A stretch of DNA of 64,000 nt. It comes from Magnetococcus marinus MC-1 (GTDB lineage: Bacteria; Pseudomonadota; Magnetococcia; Magnetococcales; Magnetococcaceae). The translations under genes and the position numbers were made by a program. The notes under the pieces were generated by a model. It saw only the letters and a list, made by a program, of their open reading frames with translations. It did no database searches and was not told the origin of the DNA. Positions 53,531-62,787 of the stretch are shown in pieces. The stretch spans positions 1,269,501 to 1,333,500 of the forward strand of contig NC_008576.1 of the NCBI RefSeq assembly GCF_000014865.1, given 5' to 3'. Within the stretch, counting starts at the first letter, position 1, and every line of letters starts with the position of its first letter.

Positions 53531-54730
53531 TTAGAACGGGTCGTTGCTGAGCTCTTCGACCGCCCAGGGCAGGCCAAATTGGTTGAGCCGCTCCATAAAG
53601 GGAGTGGGGTCGAATTGCTCCACATTGTAGACCCCGGCCTTTTTCCACAGGCCAGAGACCATAAGATCCGCACCAATCATGGCGGGCACGCCGGTGGTGT
53701 AAGAGACCGCTTGGGCGCCAACCTCGGTATAACATTCGGCATGGTCGCAGATGTTGAAAATGCGCACGGTCTTGGCTTGACCATCCTTGGTGCCATGAAT
53801 ATGGCAGCCAATGGAGGTCTTGCCTTGGTAGTTTTCCGCCAAAGAGCCGGGGTCAGGCAGCAGCGCTTTAAGAAACTGTAGGGGAACCACAGGGTGGCCC
53901 TCATACATAACTGGATCAATGCGGGTCATGCCCACATTTTCCAATACCCGCAGATGGGTGATATAGGCTTCGGAAAAGGTCATCCAGAAGCGAATGCGCT
54001 CCAGCCCCTCAATATTTTTGACCAGCGACTCCTGCTCTTCATGATAGATCAAATAACCCCGGCGCTCGCCTACACCAGGGAAGTCGATCATCTTGGATTC
54101 AGAGAGGGGAGGGATGGTTTTCCAGGTGCCTTTTTCCCAATAGCGCCCCGGTTGGGTGATCTCGCGAATATTGATCTCGGGGTTAAAGTTGGTAGCAAAG
54201 GCTTGGTGGTGGTCCCCCGCATTACAGTCAAAAATATCTACGGTGCGGATGGTGTCCAGCAGCTCTTTTTGTGCATGGGCACAAAAAATATTGGTTACGC
54301 CTGGGTCAAAACCGCAGCCGAGCAATGCCATAAGGCCCGCGTCGGCAAAGCGTTGGTGGTAGGCCCACTGCTCTTTATACTCAAAGCCAAAGGCGTCTGG
54401 GTGCTCATAGTTGGCGGTATCCAGGTAGTGGGTGCCAGTCTGCAAACAGGCCTCCATAATGGTGAGGTCCTGGTAGGGTAGGGCCACATTGATCACCAGA
54501 ACCGGCTTGCTGCGTTGGATCAGTGCCACCAATTCAGGCACATTATCGGCGTCAACCTGTTCCACCACCACGGGTGCGCTATTAGGGGGTAGCTTTTCCG
54601 TAATCGCTTGGCAGCGGCTGGCGGTGCGACTGGCTAGGGTAATGTGGCTAAACACTTCTGGACGGCTGGCGCACTTGCGTACCACCACCGAGGCCACACC
54701 ACCGCAGCCAATGATCATGATTCGACTCAT
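53531..54730 (-). CDS. Carboxynorspermidine/carboxyspermidine dehydrogenase (saccharopine dehydrogenase family)
   Basis: A 399-residue NADPH-dependent reductase that condenses aspartate semialdehyde with a diamine (diaminopropane or putrescine) to give carboxynorspermidine or carboxyspermidine. The N-terminal Rossmann loop is IIGCGGVASVV; characteristic segments are LINVALPYQDL-like VINVALPYQD and ALLGCGFDPGVTN. The divergent neighbouring gene encodes the matching decarboxylase, which supports this call over lysine-pathway saccharopine dehydrogenase. ATG at 54730 is preceded by GGAGTTGTTAAT. A strong terminator follows. Confidence 0.93.
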   Translation of the reverse strand: MSRIMIIGCGGVASVVVRKCASRPEVFSHITLASRTASRCQAITEKLPPNSAPVVVEQVDADNVPELVALIQRSKPVLVINVALPYQDLTIMEACLQTGTHYLDTANYEHPDAFGFEYKEQWAYHQRFADAGLMALLGCGFDPGVTNIFCAHAQKELLDTIRTVDIFDCNAGDHHQAFATNFNPEINIREITQPGRYWEKGTWKTIPPLSESKMIDFPGVGERRGYLIYHEEQESLVKNIEGLERIRFWMTFSEAYITHLRVLENVGMTRIDPVMYEGHPVVPLQFLKALLPDPGSLAENYQGKTSIGCHIHGTKDGQAKTVRIFNICDHAECYTEVGAQAVSYTTGVPAMIGADLMVSGLWKKAGVYNVEQFDPTPFMERLNQFGLPWAVEELSNDPF

Positions 54731-55008
54731 ATTAACAACTCCACTCAGAGGTTCCGTATGGGCAGATTGGGCAGTTGGAATAATGGTCTGGATTGGTGGT
54801 GAGATCAAGTGAATTGCATGTGATGATTGGATGGCGGTTTGGATTTATCGTCGCGGTTTCTACGAGAGATGGGTGAAAATAAGCGAAGAAAGCCCTAAGA
54901 TAGGCGCTACTAGGTGTGGCAGGGTGAACGGCTGTGTTATACATGCGGTGTGCTTGCCCCCTGCACAACAGTGCTCTGTTTGCCCATTGCATAAGGATGA
55001 CCCAGGCG

Positions 55009-56181
55009 ATGACCAACACCCATGTTGAGGCCCATGTTGACTCCCTTGATGATGAAAGCTGGATCGAAGATCCCGTAACCACGGTACCCGCCGATAGTTG
55101 GATACGCGCCATTGATCTGGAGCAGGTCAAAACCCCTTGCCATATTTTAGATGGTGCGACCCTGACTAAAAACGGCGAGATTTTGGCCGATGTCGCCGCC
55201 CGCAGCGGCGCCACGCTGCTGTTGGCGCTCAAGGCGTTTGCGCAGCCGGAGTGCTTTAAATTTTTAAAGGGGCATCTGCATGGGGTGGCGGCCAGCTCGC
55301 TGCACGAGGCACGTTTGGGACAGGAGCACTTTGGGGGGGAATTGCACACCTATGCCCCCGCCTATCTGCCCGATGAGATGGACTATATCGCCCAGCATGC
55401 GACCCATATTGTGTTTAACTCGTTTAACCAATGGCGACGCTACAAGGGGCAGTTGCAGGGCAGTCAAGCCTCGGTGGGGATGCGCATCAATCCCGAACGT
55501 TCCACCCGTGGTGGCGATTTTGATAGCTGCGATCCCTGCCAGCCCGGCTCCCGCATGGGGGTACCCTTGGCGCTGTTTGAGGCCGATGCCATGGAGGGGA
55601 TCGAGGGGTTGCACTTTCACACCCTCTGCATGCAGGGTCCCGCCGCGCTGGCCCGTACTCTGGAAGCGGTGGAGGCTCGCTTTGGTCATGTTTTCCATAA
55701 ACTTAAATGGATCAACTTTGGCGGTGGGCATCTGATTACCCACCCCAACTATGATCGGGAACGGCTGATCCAGTTGATCAAGGATTTTCGTGCCAAGCAT
55801 GGCTTGGCGGTAACGCTGGAGCCTGGGGCTGGGGTGGTTTTTAATACCGATGTGGTGGTGGCGCAGGTGCAAGATATTATTCACACCGCCACCCCCAATG
55901 TGATTTTGGATCTCTCCGCCGCCGCCCATGTGACCGATGTGTTGGATCTGGGCTGGCGTCCCACCATCTGGGGCGCTGGGCGTGAGGGGGAGTATGCCCA
56001 CACCTACCGGCTGGGGGGGCACTCCTGCCTCTCTGGGGACTATTTTGGGCTCTACAGTTTTCCGGAGCCTCTACAGATTGGGCAAAAACTGGTGTTTCTG
56101 GATATGGCCCACTACACCCTGGTGAAAATGACCACCTTTAATGGTTTGGCCCTGCCTACCCTGCACATTCGTGACCTCTAA
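55009..56181 (+). CDS. nspC: Carboxynorspermidine decarboxylase
   Basis: A PLP-dependent, alanine-racemase-fold decarboxylase (390 residues from this start) that produces norspermidine or spermidine from the carboxy intermediate. The PLP Lys is in LLLALKAFAQPE, GGGH (in FGGGHLITHP) holds the phosphate, and LEPGAGV and AGREGEYAHTYRLGGHSCLSG fit the family C-terminus. The N-terminus carries about 40 extra acidic residues before the conserved TPCHILD. AAGGA at 54993-54997 supports ATG 55009, but an ATG at 54997 and a longer frame exist. It faces the dehydrogenase gene across about 280 bases, a shared control region. Confidence 0.95.
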   Translation: MTNTHVEAHVDSLDDESWIEDPVTTVPADSWIRAIDLEQVKTPCHILDGATLTKNGEILADVAARSGATLLLALKAFAQPECFKFLKGHLHGVAASSLHEARLGQEHFGGELHTYAPAYLPDEMDYIAQHATHIVFNSFNQWRRYKGQLQGSQASVGMRINPERSTRGGDFDSCDPCQPGSRMGVPLALFEADAMEGIEGLHFHTLCMQGPAALARTLEAVEARFGHVFHKLKWINFGGGHLITHPNYDRERLIQLIKDFRAKHGLAVTLEPGAGVVFNTDVVVAQVQDIIHTATPNVILDLSAAAHVTDVLDLGWRPTIWGAGREGEYAHTYRLGGHSCLSGDYFGLYSFPEPLQIGQKLVFLDMAHYTLVKMTTFNGLALPTLHIRDL

Positions 56182-56318
56182 AGCGGCTCTCGTCGCCACG
56201 CCCTTCCGGGTTGTGGCCCCACCACCCGCTCGCTCGGCTGGCTGTGCCAAGGGCAGGAGAGCGTGTGTAATGCGTCACAGGGGGGTCGGCTGGGTGCCTG
56301 ATTCTTTATGGAGCCTCT

Positions 56319-58808
56319 ATGTTTAGCCCCCCCGATCTGCCCATTGTGGCCACTTTGCAACCGCTGCAAGCGGCCTTGCTGCGCCATCCCAATGTTATCC
56401 TTAGCGCCCCGCCGGGCTCCGGCAAAACCACGGTGGTGCCCTTGGCTCTGTTGGATGCCCCCTGGTTGGCCGGAGAGCGCATCCTTATGTTGGAACCTCG
56501 ACGACTGGCGGCGCGGGCCGCTGCCAGCCGCATGGCCGAGCTGTTGCAGGAGCCGGTGGGGGAGCGGGTGGGCTATCAGATTCGCTTTGAGCGCAAGGTG
56601 GGGCCAAACACCCGCGTCGAGGTGGTGACAGAGGGCATGCTCACCCGCCGCCTACAGTCCGACCCCGCCTTGCAGGGGGTGGGGGCGATTCTGTTTGATG
56701 AGTTTCACGAACGCTCCTTGCAGGGTGATCTGGGGTTGGCGCTGGCGTTGGAGCTGCAACAGCTGCGTGACGACCTGCGCCTCTTGGTGATGTCGGCCAC
56801 CCTGGAGAGCCAGCGCTTGGCCAAGCTGTTGGGGGATGCCCCCATTATAGAAGGGCATGGACGTAGTTACCCGGTGCAGGTGCGCTATGCCAGCCAACCC
56901 TATGCCCATGTGGTGGAGGGGGTGGTGCAGACCATTCGTCAGGCGTTGGCCCAGGAGCGGGGGGATCTGCTCGCCTTTTTGCCGGGGGCGGGGGAGATCC
57001 GCCGGGTGGAGGCCGCTTTGCGGTCAGGCTTGCCCGATGATGTGACCCTATTGCCGCTTTATGGCGAGTTGGGTATGCAGGCCCAAGATCGTGCCGTGCG
57101 CCCCTGGTTGGAGGGAGGACGGCGGGTGATCTTGGCAACGGATATTGCCGAGACCAGTCTGACCATTCCGGGCATTCGGGTGGTGGTGGATGGGGGGTTG
57201 TGTAAACGTCCGCGTTTTCATGCCAGCAGTGGTTTGACCCGGTTAGAGCGGCTGCGCATCTCCGATGCCTCGGCACAACAGCGGGCCGGACGGGCAGGGC
57301 GGCTGGAGCCGGGGGTCTGTTACCGTATTTGGCCAGAATCGCAACAGCGCATGCTGCAACCGGCGACCCCTGCGGAGATACGTGAGGCCGATCTGGCTCC
57401 GCTGCTGCTGGAGTTGGCCCTATGGGGGGTGGCAGATCCGACGCAAATGAGCTGGCTGGACCCCCCGCCGGAAGGGGCGGTAGCGCAGGGTTGGGCGCTG
57501 TTGGTGGCGCTGGGCGCGGTGGATGAAGCACGGCATATCACCCCCTTAGGGCGACAGATGGCCCAACTGCCGTTGCATCCGCGTTTGGCCCATATGGTGT
57601 GTATGGCCCCAGAGCCCGCAGCCCAGGCCATGGCCTGTGATGTGGCGGCGCTGCTCAGTGAACGAGATCCTCTGAAAGGAGGGGCGCGCCAGGTGGATCT
57701 GCACCTGCGTTGGCAAAGTGTGGCGCAGTTTCGGCGTCAGGGGAGCGCTGGGCCGGGGGTGGATGCGGCCAGCCTACAGCGGATTGTGCGGGGGGCGGAC
57801 CAGCTACGCCATCTATTGGGGGTGAGCCGTCAGCAGGTGGCCCATGGTGATCTGGGGCTGCTGTTGGCGGCGGCCTACCCCGACCGGGTGGCGCAGTTGC
57901 GGCCAGGGCAGCGGGGGCGCTATCTGCTGGCGAGCGGGCGTGGGGTGCGGTTGGATGAGATGGACCCCTTGAGTGGTGAGCCGCTGCTGGTGGTGGCCGC
58001 GCTGGATGCCGGTGAAGCGGAGGGACGGGCCTATTTGGCGGTCTCTTTGGCGCAAGAGGCCTTCATGGCGCTTCAGCCGCCGGCGTGGCAGGCGCAGGTG
58101 GTGTGGTCTGACCAGCAGCAGCGGGTGGTGGCAGAGCGCCAGCGCTGTTTTGGCGCGTTGGTACTGGAGCGGCAACCCCTGCATGGCGAGGCCCCCGAGG
58201 CTGCGGTGTTGGCGGCCATGTTGGTGGGGGTGCGGCGCATGGGGCTGGCGGTGTTGCCCTGGACGCCAGCGGCCATGCAGTATCAAGCCAGGGTGCAGTT
58301 GATGGCGCGTCTTGAGTCGGGCTGGCCGTTGTTGGAAGAGGCTGTGCTGCTGGAACAGTTGGAGCAGTGGTTGGCCCCTTTTCTACGTGGGGTGAATCGG
58401 CGGGCACAGTTGGAGCGCCTGAATATGTTGGAGATTTTGCAAAGTCAATTAACGTGGTCCCAGCAGCAGAGCTTGGAACAGGCGCTACCGACGCACTATG
58501 AGGTGCCCAGCGGTTCCCGCATTAAATTGGATTATACGGCAGGGGCGCAGCCGGTATTGGCGGTGCGCATTCAAGAGCTGTTTGGTTTGGCCGAGAGCCC
58601 GTGTCTTGGCCAGGGGCGGGTGCCGGTTACGTTGCATCTGCTCAATCCTGCCCAGCGTCCGGTGCAAGTGACCAGCGATCTGCGCGGATTTTGGCAGACC
58701 ACCTGGCCCCAGGTGCGCAAGGAGCTACGTGGACGCTATCCCAAACATCACTGGCCAGAAAACCCCTGGCAGGCCCAAGCCACCGCCCGCGCCAAACCCC
58801 GGAGTTAA
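56319..58808 (+). CDS. hrpB: ATP-dependent helicase HrpB
   Basis: An 829-residue DEAH-type RNA helicase of the HrpB family (E. coli 809). Walker A is PPGSGKTTVVP near residue 32, motif II is DEFHERS, motif III SATLE, and the C-terminal helicase motif VI is QRAGRAGR. The large C-terminal HrpB-specific region is complete to the stop. Known effects include a role in mRNA processing (fimbrial in E. coli) and biofilm or virulence in other proteobacteria; the biochemical target is unclear. It starts 137 bases after nspC, and the amidohydrolase gene follows after three bases. Confidence 0.96.
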   Translation: MFSPPDLPIVATLQPLQAALLRHPNVILSAPPGSGKTTVVPLALLDAPWLAGERILMLEPRRLAARAAASRMAELLQEPVGERVGYQIRFERKVGPNTRVEVVTEGMLTRRLQSDPALQGVGAILFDEFHERSLQGDLGLALALELQQLRDDLRLLVMSATLESQRLAKLLGDAPIIEGHGRSYPVQVRYASQPYAHVVEGVVQTIRQALAQERGDLLAFLPGAGEIRRVEAALRSGLPDDVTLLPLYGELGMQAQDRAVRPWLEGGRRVILATDIAETSLTIPGIRVVVDGGLCKRPRFHASSGLTRLERLRISDASAQQRAGRAGRLEPGVCYRIWPESQQRMLQPATPAEIREADLAPLLLELALWGVADPTQMSWLDPPPEGAVAQGWALLVALGAVDEARHITPLGRQMAQLPLHPRLAHMVCMAPEPAAQAMACDVAALLSERDPLKGGARQVDLHLRWQSVAQFRRQGSAGPGVDAASLQRIVRGADQLRHLLGVSRQQVAHGDLGLLLAAAYPDRVAQLRPGQRGRYLLASGRGVRLDEMDPLSGEPLLVVAALDAGEAEGRAYLAVSLAQEAFMALQPPAWQAQVVWSDQQQRVVAERQRCFGALVLERQPLHGEAPEAAVLAAMLVGVRRMGLAVLPWTPAAMQYQARVQLMARLESGWPLLEEAVLLEQLEQWLAPFLRGVNRRAQLERLNMLEILQSQLTWSQQQSLEQALPTHYEVPSGSRIKLDYTAGAQPVLAVRIQELFGLAESPCLGQGRVPVTLHLLNPAQRPVQVTSDLRGFWQTTWPQVRKELRGRYPKHHWPENPWQAQATARAKPRS

Positions 58809-58811
58809 TCC

Positions 58812-60212
58812 ATGCAACCCCTGTTTAACCACTATTTTGAGCCTTTAGCGGCGGTGGGCGCTGGCCCTGATGGGCGAAACTGTCTGGCCTATACGGCAGA
58901 GGAAGATCTGGCCCATGAGCGTTTTTGTGCCCAATTACGGGCGTTGGGGGTGGTGCCACAACAGGATGCCTGGGGCAACAGTTATGGGACCTGGGTTGGC
59001 ACTGGGGATGAGGGGTGCGGGCCGCTCATCGCCATTGGTTCCCATCTGGATGGGGTGCCCAATGGTGGCCGCTACGATGGGGTGTTGGGGGTGGCGGCGG
59101 CTTTGGTGGTGCTGCATCGTCTGCAACAACAGGGGTGGCCGGGCCGCTTGCGGGTGATTGCGTGGCGGGGGGAGGAGTCGGCCCGCTTTCGTAGCTCCTG
59201 CCTAGGCAGCAAAGGGGCCAGTGGCCTGTTGACGGAGCCCATGGCCGCCCAGCGGTTGGATGCACAAGGGGTTTCGCTGCGACAGGCGGTGCAGGGGTGC
59301 CGGGGGCAGGCTCCATCGCCGGTGGCGGCGGGCATGGCGCTGTTGGAGCTGCATATTGAGCAGGGGCCGCTGCTGGCTCGCCTCGGGCGGCAGCAGCAGC
59401 GGCCCGTGGTGGGGGTGGTGAGCGCCATTGCGGGTTCCCGGCGGCAACGCTGGCAGTTGCCCAACATCGGGGTGGCGCGGCTGGCGGCGCTGCTGCTGGC
59501 GGTGCATGAGCGGGTGGCGACCCTGGATAGCCCCGAGCAACCATTAAGAGTCACCTTTACCCCGGTACAAGGTGCGCCCAACGTGGGGCGTGATCACACC
59601 CTGCTGCGCTGTCGGGATCCCCAGCAGGCGGCTCTGCTCGCCGCCGTGGGCAGTGGCACGGTCTGTGGGCCAAACGTACGCTTTCAAGGCCCCCATACCT
59701 TTCATAGTGGTGGCCAGCCCATGAACCAGCGGGAGGGGGTGGATCAGATCATTGTGGCGGCGCGGGCTGTGGTGGCATCGAGTCTGAACGAGGGGCTGCA
59801 ATGGCCCGATTTTCAAGTGCAAGCGGGTTTTCACCTGCAACTGGACCTGCGGGCGGGGGACGCGGCCCGCATGACTGAGGCGTTGGCGCAGATGCTGCCC
59901 CTGGTGCAGGGGGTGGGGGGGCAGGTGGTGGAGTTGGGGGAGACCCCTGCCGATGCACTCTCTTCAAGCTGGGCCATGCAGATGCAAGAGGTTGCTCAAC
60001 GGTTGGGCATTGCCGTGCTGCCGATGGTGAGTGGGGCGGGCCATGATGTGCAGGTGCCGCCCTTATCCCACAAAGGCTTGCTGTTTATTGCCAGCCAAGC
60101 CCAAGGCGTTAGCCACCACCATAGCGAGGCGGTGCAGATGGATGAGGTGGTTGCGGGACTAAGGCTTTTAGAAGCGGTGGTGGTGGCGCATGCTGCGCAG
60201 GGGGGAGCGTAG
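58812..60212 (+). CDS. M20 family amidohydrolase (allantoate amidohydrolase / N-carbamoyl-amino-acid hydrolase type)
   Basis: A 466-residue zinc amidase of the hydantoinase/carbamoylase group. Metal-binding segments are visible: IGSHLDGVPNGGRYDG (His and Asp), WRGEESARF (Glu pair), LHIEQGP (His) and SGAGHDVQ near the C-terminus. The lid domain (about residues 200-325) separates them as usual. The enzyme removes a carbamoyl or ureido group from an amino acid or allantoate-like substrate; which one is not fixed. It lies three bases after hrpB, likely co-transcribed, though no metabolic link is apparent. No purine-catabolism genes are nearby. Confidence 0.92.
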   Translation: MQPLFNHYFEPLAAVGAGPDGRNCLAYTAEEDLAHERFCAQLRALGVVPQQDAWGNSYGTWVGTGDEGCGPLIAIGSHLDGVPNGGRYDGVLGVAAALVVLHRLQQQGWPGRLRVIAWRGEESARFRSSCLGSKGASGLLTEPMAAQRLDAQGVSLRQAVQGCRGQAPSPVAAGMALLELHIEQGPLLARLGRQQQRPVVGVVSAIAGSRRQRWQLPNIGVARLAALLLAVHERVATLDSPEQPLRVTFTPVQGAPNVGRDHTLLRCRDPQQAALLAAVGSGTVCGPNVRFQGPHTFHSGGQPMNQREGVDQIIVAARAVVASSLNEGLQWPDFQVQAGFHLQLDLRAGDAARMTEALAQMLPLVQGVGGQVVELGETPADALSSSWAMQMQEVAQRLGIAVLPMVSGAGHDVQVPPLSHKGLLFIASQAQGVSHHHSEAVQMDEVVAGLRLLEAVVVAHAAQGGA

Positions 60213-60416
60213 AACTGAGCCGCCGAACCCAACCGGGTTTAAAGGCCTATTGGTCAATAGGCTCACTTGCTAAAAAAAGCGGTGAGGTCAAAGGTGGGCT
60301 GTGCTTGGCTAGGGTCCCGGGGGGATTGAAATGGCAGGGCGCGGTAGCAAGGCGTTTGACTGCCCTGCCGCGGTTGTGCGTCAGGCAGGGCAGCTTACGC
60401 CTTGTTGCATGCTGGA

Positions 60417-60905
60417 TTACAGACCTGGGCGATCTTCGGGGGTGAGCTCCAGAGAGTTGAGCAGGGTCTCTAATTCATGAACATGTCGCTTTTCATTCTC
60501 TTGCTGGGTTAGGCAAAACTGTTTGGTTGCTTCATCCAGGGTCTTGAGCGCGAGCTGCTGATACATCTTGACCGCCTCAAGCTCATGACCAAGGGCCAGT
60601 TGTAGCACGGTGCGCATATTTCCGGCTAAAAAAGCCTGTTCATCCTCCGTGTTAAAGGCGTAACGACCATTATCCTCTAGCCCGGCGGCATAGGCGGCTA
60701 AATCCACATCGCTCTCTTTTAAACAGCTGGCTTTGGCCGCCTGTCCCAGCAGCTCTTGGATATGCCCGCCCTCCATCTCGGCAAGTTGGAGAAAAAGCAT
60801 GCGGGAGGCATCGTCACGGGTAACTTCAGCCGCCCGGCTATAAAAATTTACGGTCAGCGCCTCATGCCGGATCGCTGCTTTCCATAATTCTATAATATCA
60901 TTCAT
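60417..60905 (-). CDS. Ferritin-like/rubrerythrin-like di-iron protein
   Basis: A 162-residue four-helix protein. Two repeated helical pairs carry the expected ligands: HEALTVNFYSRAAE with EMEGGHIQEL (E...ExxH) and GHELEAVKMYQQLA with NEKRHVHELE. There is no C-terminal rubredoxin CxxC domain, so it is not full rubrerythrin. It probably handles peroxide or iron; the role is inferred from the fold. The gene is isolated, with short gaps to hrpB-amidase (convergent) and to the tcdA-tatD pair. ATG at 60905 is the only clear start. Confidence 0.88.
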   Translation of the reverse strand: MNDIIELWKAAIRHEALTVNFYSRAAEVTRDDASRMLFLQLAEMEGGHIQELLGQAAKASCLKESDVDLAAYAAGLEDNGRYAFNTEDEQAFLAGNMRTVLQLALGHELEAVKMYQQLALKTLDEATKQFCLTQQENEKRHVHELETLLNSLELTPEDRPGL

Positions 60906-61079
60906 GATCAGCCTCGAAGTTGCGGGTTGGGGTATGGCTTTTTAGCCCCCCTAACCCTATGGATCAAAATGGTTCCGTGCAGACCTTCATGCTATCTACT
61001 CTAGAAGGGTCTCGCCTGGATGAAAAGCTAAAACGTGAGGTGGGCGTGATCGATGGGATTTCTCACATGAATGAAACCT

Positions 61080-61100
61080 GCGGCGCACATTTTGCGCCGC
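61080..61100. other. Perfect 8-bp hairpin near tcdA 3' end
   Basis: GCGGCGCA (61080-61087) and TGCGCCGC (61093-61100) are perfectly complementary around CATTT. It lies about 30 bases beyond the tcdA stop on the minus strand. No T-run follows, so it might terminate weakly or stabilise the transcript end. Confidence 0.6.
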
Positions 61101-61130
61101 ATCCGTTAGGGGGTTGCTTGGTGTGCTCCA

Positions 61131-61871
61131 CTATGGCGCTGGCGGGGCGAGCGGATTTAGCTGTTGGTGTATCATTCGTCCGGCCAGTAATAGCCCAAAC
61201 AGGGCTGGTAGATAGCTGATGGTGCCATTGACTGCTCTGGGGCGTCCTTGTGTGACCGGTTCGGGCGGCAGCGGCGGGGCGGGGATTTCACTGGACCACG
61301 CGCAGATGACCCCATTGCGCACCCCTTCGCGCCGACAGCGCTGGCGTACTTTGCTGGCGAGGGGGCAGGTGTGGCTCTGCATAAGGTCACTAACCTGTAC
61401 TTTGGTGGGGTCCAAGCGCCCCCCCGCGCCCATGGAGCTAAAGACGGGGATGCCCCGGTGGTAGCTCTCGACAATTAGCCCCACCTTGCAGTTTAGGGAG
61501 TCGATGGCATCCAGCACCACATGGGGTTTGGCTGTTTCTAACAAATCAGGGATCTGCTCGCGGGTGAGAAACTGGTCCAGGGGGTCTATTTGGCCGTGGG
61601 GATTAATCTGCTGCATGCGCTGCAACATCACCTGCATCTTTTTTTGGCCCACAGTAGCGTGGGTAGCATGCAGTTGCCGGTTGATGTTGGAGGCGGCGAT
61701 GGTATCGTGTTCCACCAAGGTTAGGTGCCCAACACCCGCCCGGCAGAGGGCCTCGGCGGCATAGCTGCCAACGCCGCCCAGGCCACACACCAGCACATGC
61801 AACTGGGCCAATTTATCCATGCCCTCTTGGTGAATAAGGATCGCGGTACGTTCAAAAAATCCAGTTTCCAT
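61131..61871 (-). CDS. tcdA: tRNA threonylcarbamoyladenosine dehydratase
   Basis: A 246-residue E1-like ATP-dependent enzyme (TcdA/CsdL) that dehydrates t6A37 in tRNA to the cyclic form ct6A. The nucleotide-binding loop is CGLGGVGSYAAEAL (residues 29-42), followed by the conserved DTIAASNINRQLHA segment and VLDAIDSLNCKVGL; IPVFSSMGAGGR and the C-terminal hydrophobic stretch (membrane-associated in E. coli) are present. It starts right after the tatD stop codon (61871/61872), so the two are co-transcribed. The C-terminal Pro-rich end is ordinary. Confidence 0.95.
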   Translation of the reverse strand: METGFFERTAILIHQEGMDKLAQLHVLVCGLGGVGSYAAEALCRAGVGHLTLVEHDTIAASNINRQLHATHATVGQKKMQVMLQRMQQINPHGQIDPLDQFLTREQIPDLLETAKPHVVLDAIDSLNCKVGLIVESYHRGIPVFSSMGAGGRLDPTKVQVSDLMQSHTCPLASKVRQRCRREGVRNGVICAWSSEIPAPPLPPEPVTQGRPRAVNGTISYLPALFGLLLAGRMIHQQLNPLAPPAP

Positions 61872-62630
61872 TTAGCATTCCAGGTTAAGGGCCACACGGG
61901 CGTTGCGGCTGGTAAGGGCGACCATCTGCGCCAGGGAAACCCCGCGCAGATCTGCCAATTTTTGCGCCACCACCGGGAGTAGGGCAGGCTCATTAATCTT
62001 GCCTTTGTGGGGGTGTGGCGGTAGATCTGGGGCATCGGTTTCCAACACGAGGGCGGTGTCATCCACACTGCGTGCAAGGGTTTGCAAGCGTCGTGAGTGG
62101 GGCCGGGTGAGCATGCCGCCAAAGCCGAGTTTAAAGCCTAACCGGCCATAACGGGTGGCCTGATCCAGGCTACCATTAAAGGCATGCACAATGCCGCCCC
62201 AGGGAAATTTGAGCTGGTTAAGCATCTGTAACATGGGTTCGTGAGCCTTGCGCACATGCAGCAACAGCGGGCTTTGCCGTTGCTGGGCCAGCCGTAACTG
62301 TTGCCGTAAGAGGTGCTGCTGGGCTGCGTGGGTGGTGGCGGGTAGGGTATAGTCCAGGCCAATTTCACCCATCAACGGGGGTTGCAGCAGGCCTAACCAG
62401 TATTGCAGTTGGTCGATGGCATCCACCGGGTGTTGCGCCATAAAAAAGGGGTGTAGCCCCAGGGCTAGGGTTATGCCCGGCCTTTGTAACTTTTGCAATG
62501 CAGGAAAACCCGCCAAGCTCACACCGGGCACCACCCACTGGCTAACACCAGCGGCGCGGCTGCGGCTTAACACGGCCTCTAGACGCTGGTATAAATGGGG
62601 GTCGTCCAGGTGGCAGTGGGTGTCGATCAT
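61872..62630 (-). CDS. TatD family metal-dependent hydrolase (deoxyribonuclease-like)
   Basis: A 252-residue TIM-barrel hydrolase. The first metal site DTHCHLDD (residues 3-10) is at the N-terminus; GEIGLDYT, HVRKAH, and ETDAPDLPP are the other metal-binding segments. TatD enzymes act as 3'-5' DNA/RNA exonucleases; the paralogues YcfH and YjjV are of similar length, so the exact subgroup is open. The stop codon abuts the tcdA start. A 157-base gap separates it from the CZB gene, so the promoter may lie there. Confidence 0.94.
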   Translation of the reverse strand: MIDTHCHLDDPHLYQRLEAVLSRSRAAGVSQWVVPGVSLAGFPALQKLQRPGITLALGLHPFFMAQHPVDAIDQLQYWLGLLQPPLMGEIGLDYTLPATTHAAQQHLLRQQLRLAQQRQSPLLLHVRKAHEPMLQMLNQLKFPWGGIVHAFNGSLDQATRYGRLGFKLGFGGMLTRPHSRRLQTLARSVDDTALVLETDAPDLPPHPHKGKINEPALLPVVAQKLADLRGVSLAQMVALTSRNARVALNLEC

Positions 62631-62787
62631 GCCGGTTCTTTATGGAGGTTGGGTGCTGGCTTGGCCGTGGATTTTTATTAAGGTCTGTTTTGGGTGGCCG
62701 GGGATCGTGCCTGCTCTTCCCCAACACCCATGCCCCAAGTGTAACCGCAACACGCTTGCTGTTGCGAGGCCGACGCAAGGCCGAGGA

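Noticed and set aside
53531-54730. Lysine-pathway saccharopine dehydrogenase
   Set aside because: The adjacent carboxynorspermidine decarboxylase gene makes the polyamine role far more likely.
55264-56022. 252-codon minus-strand frame opposite nspC
   Set aside because: Antisense shadow of nspC with no start signal or recognisable protein.
60920-61219. 99-codon plus-strand frame between the ferritin-like gene and tcdA
   Set aside because: Its 3' part overlaps tcdA antisense and no family or ribosome site is visible; the gap mainly holds a hairpin.
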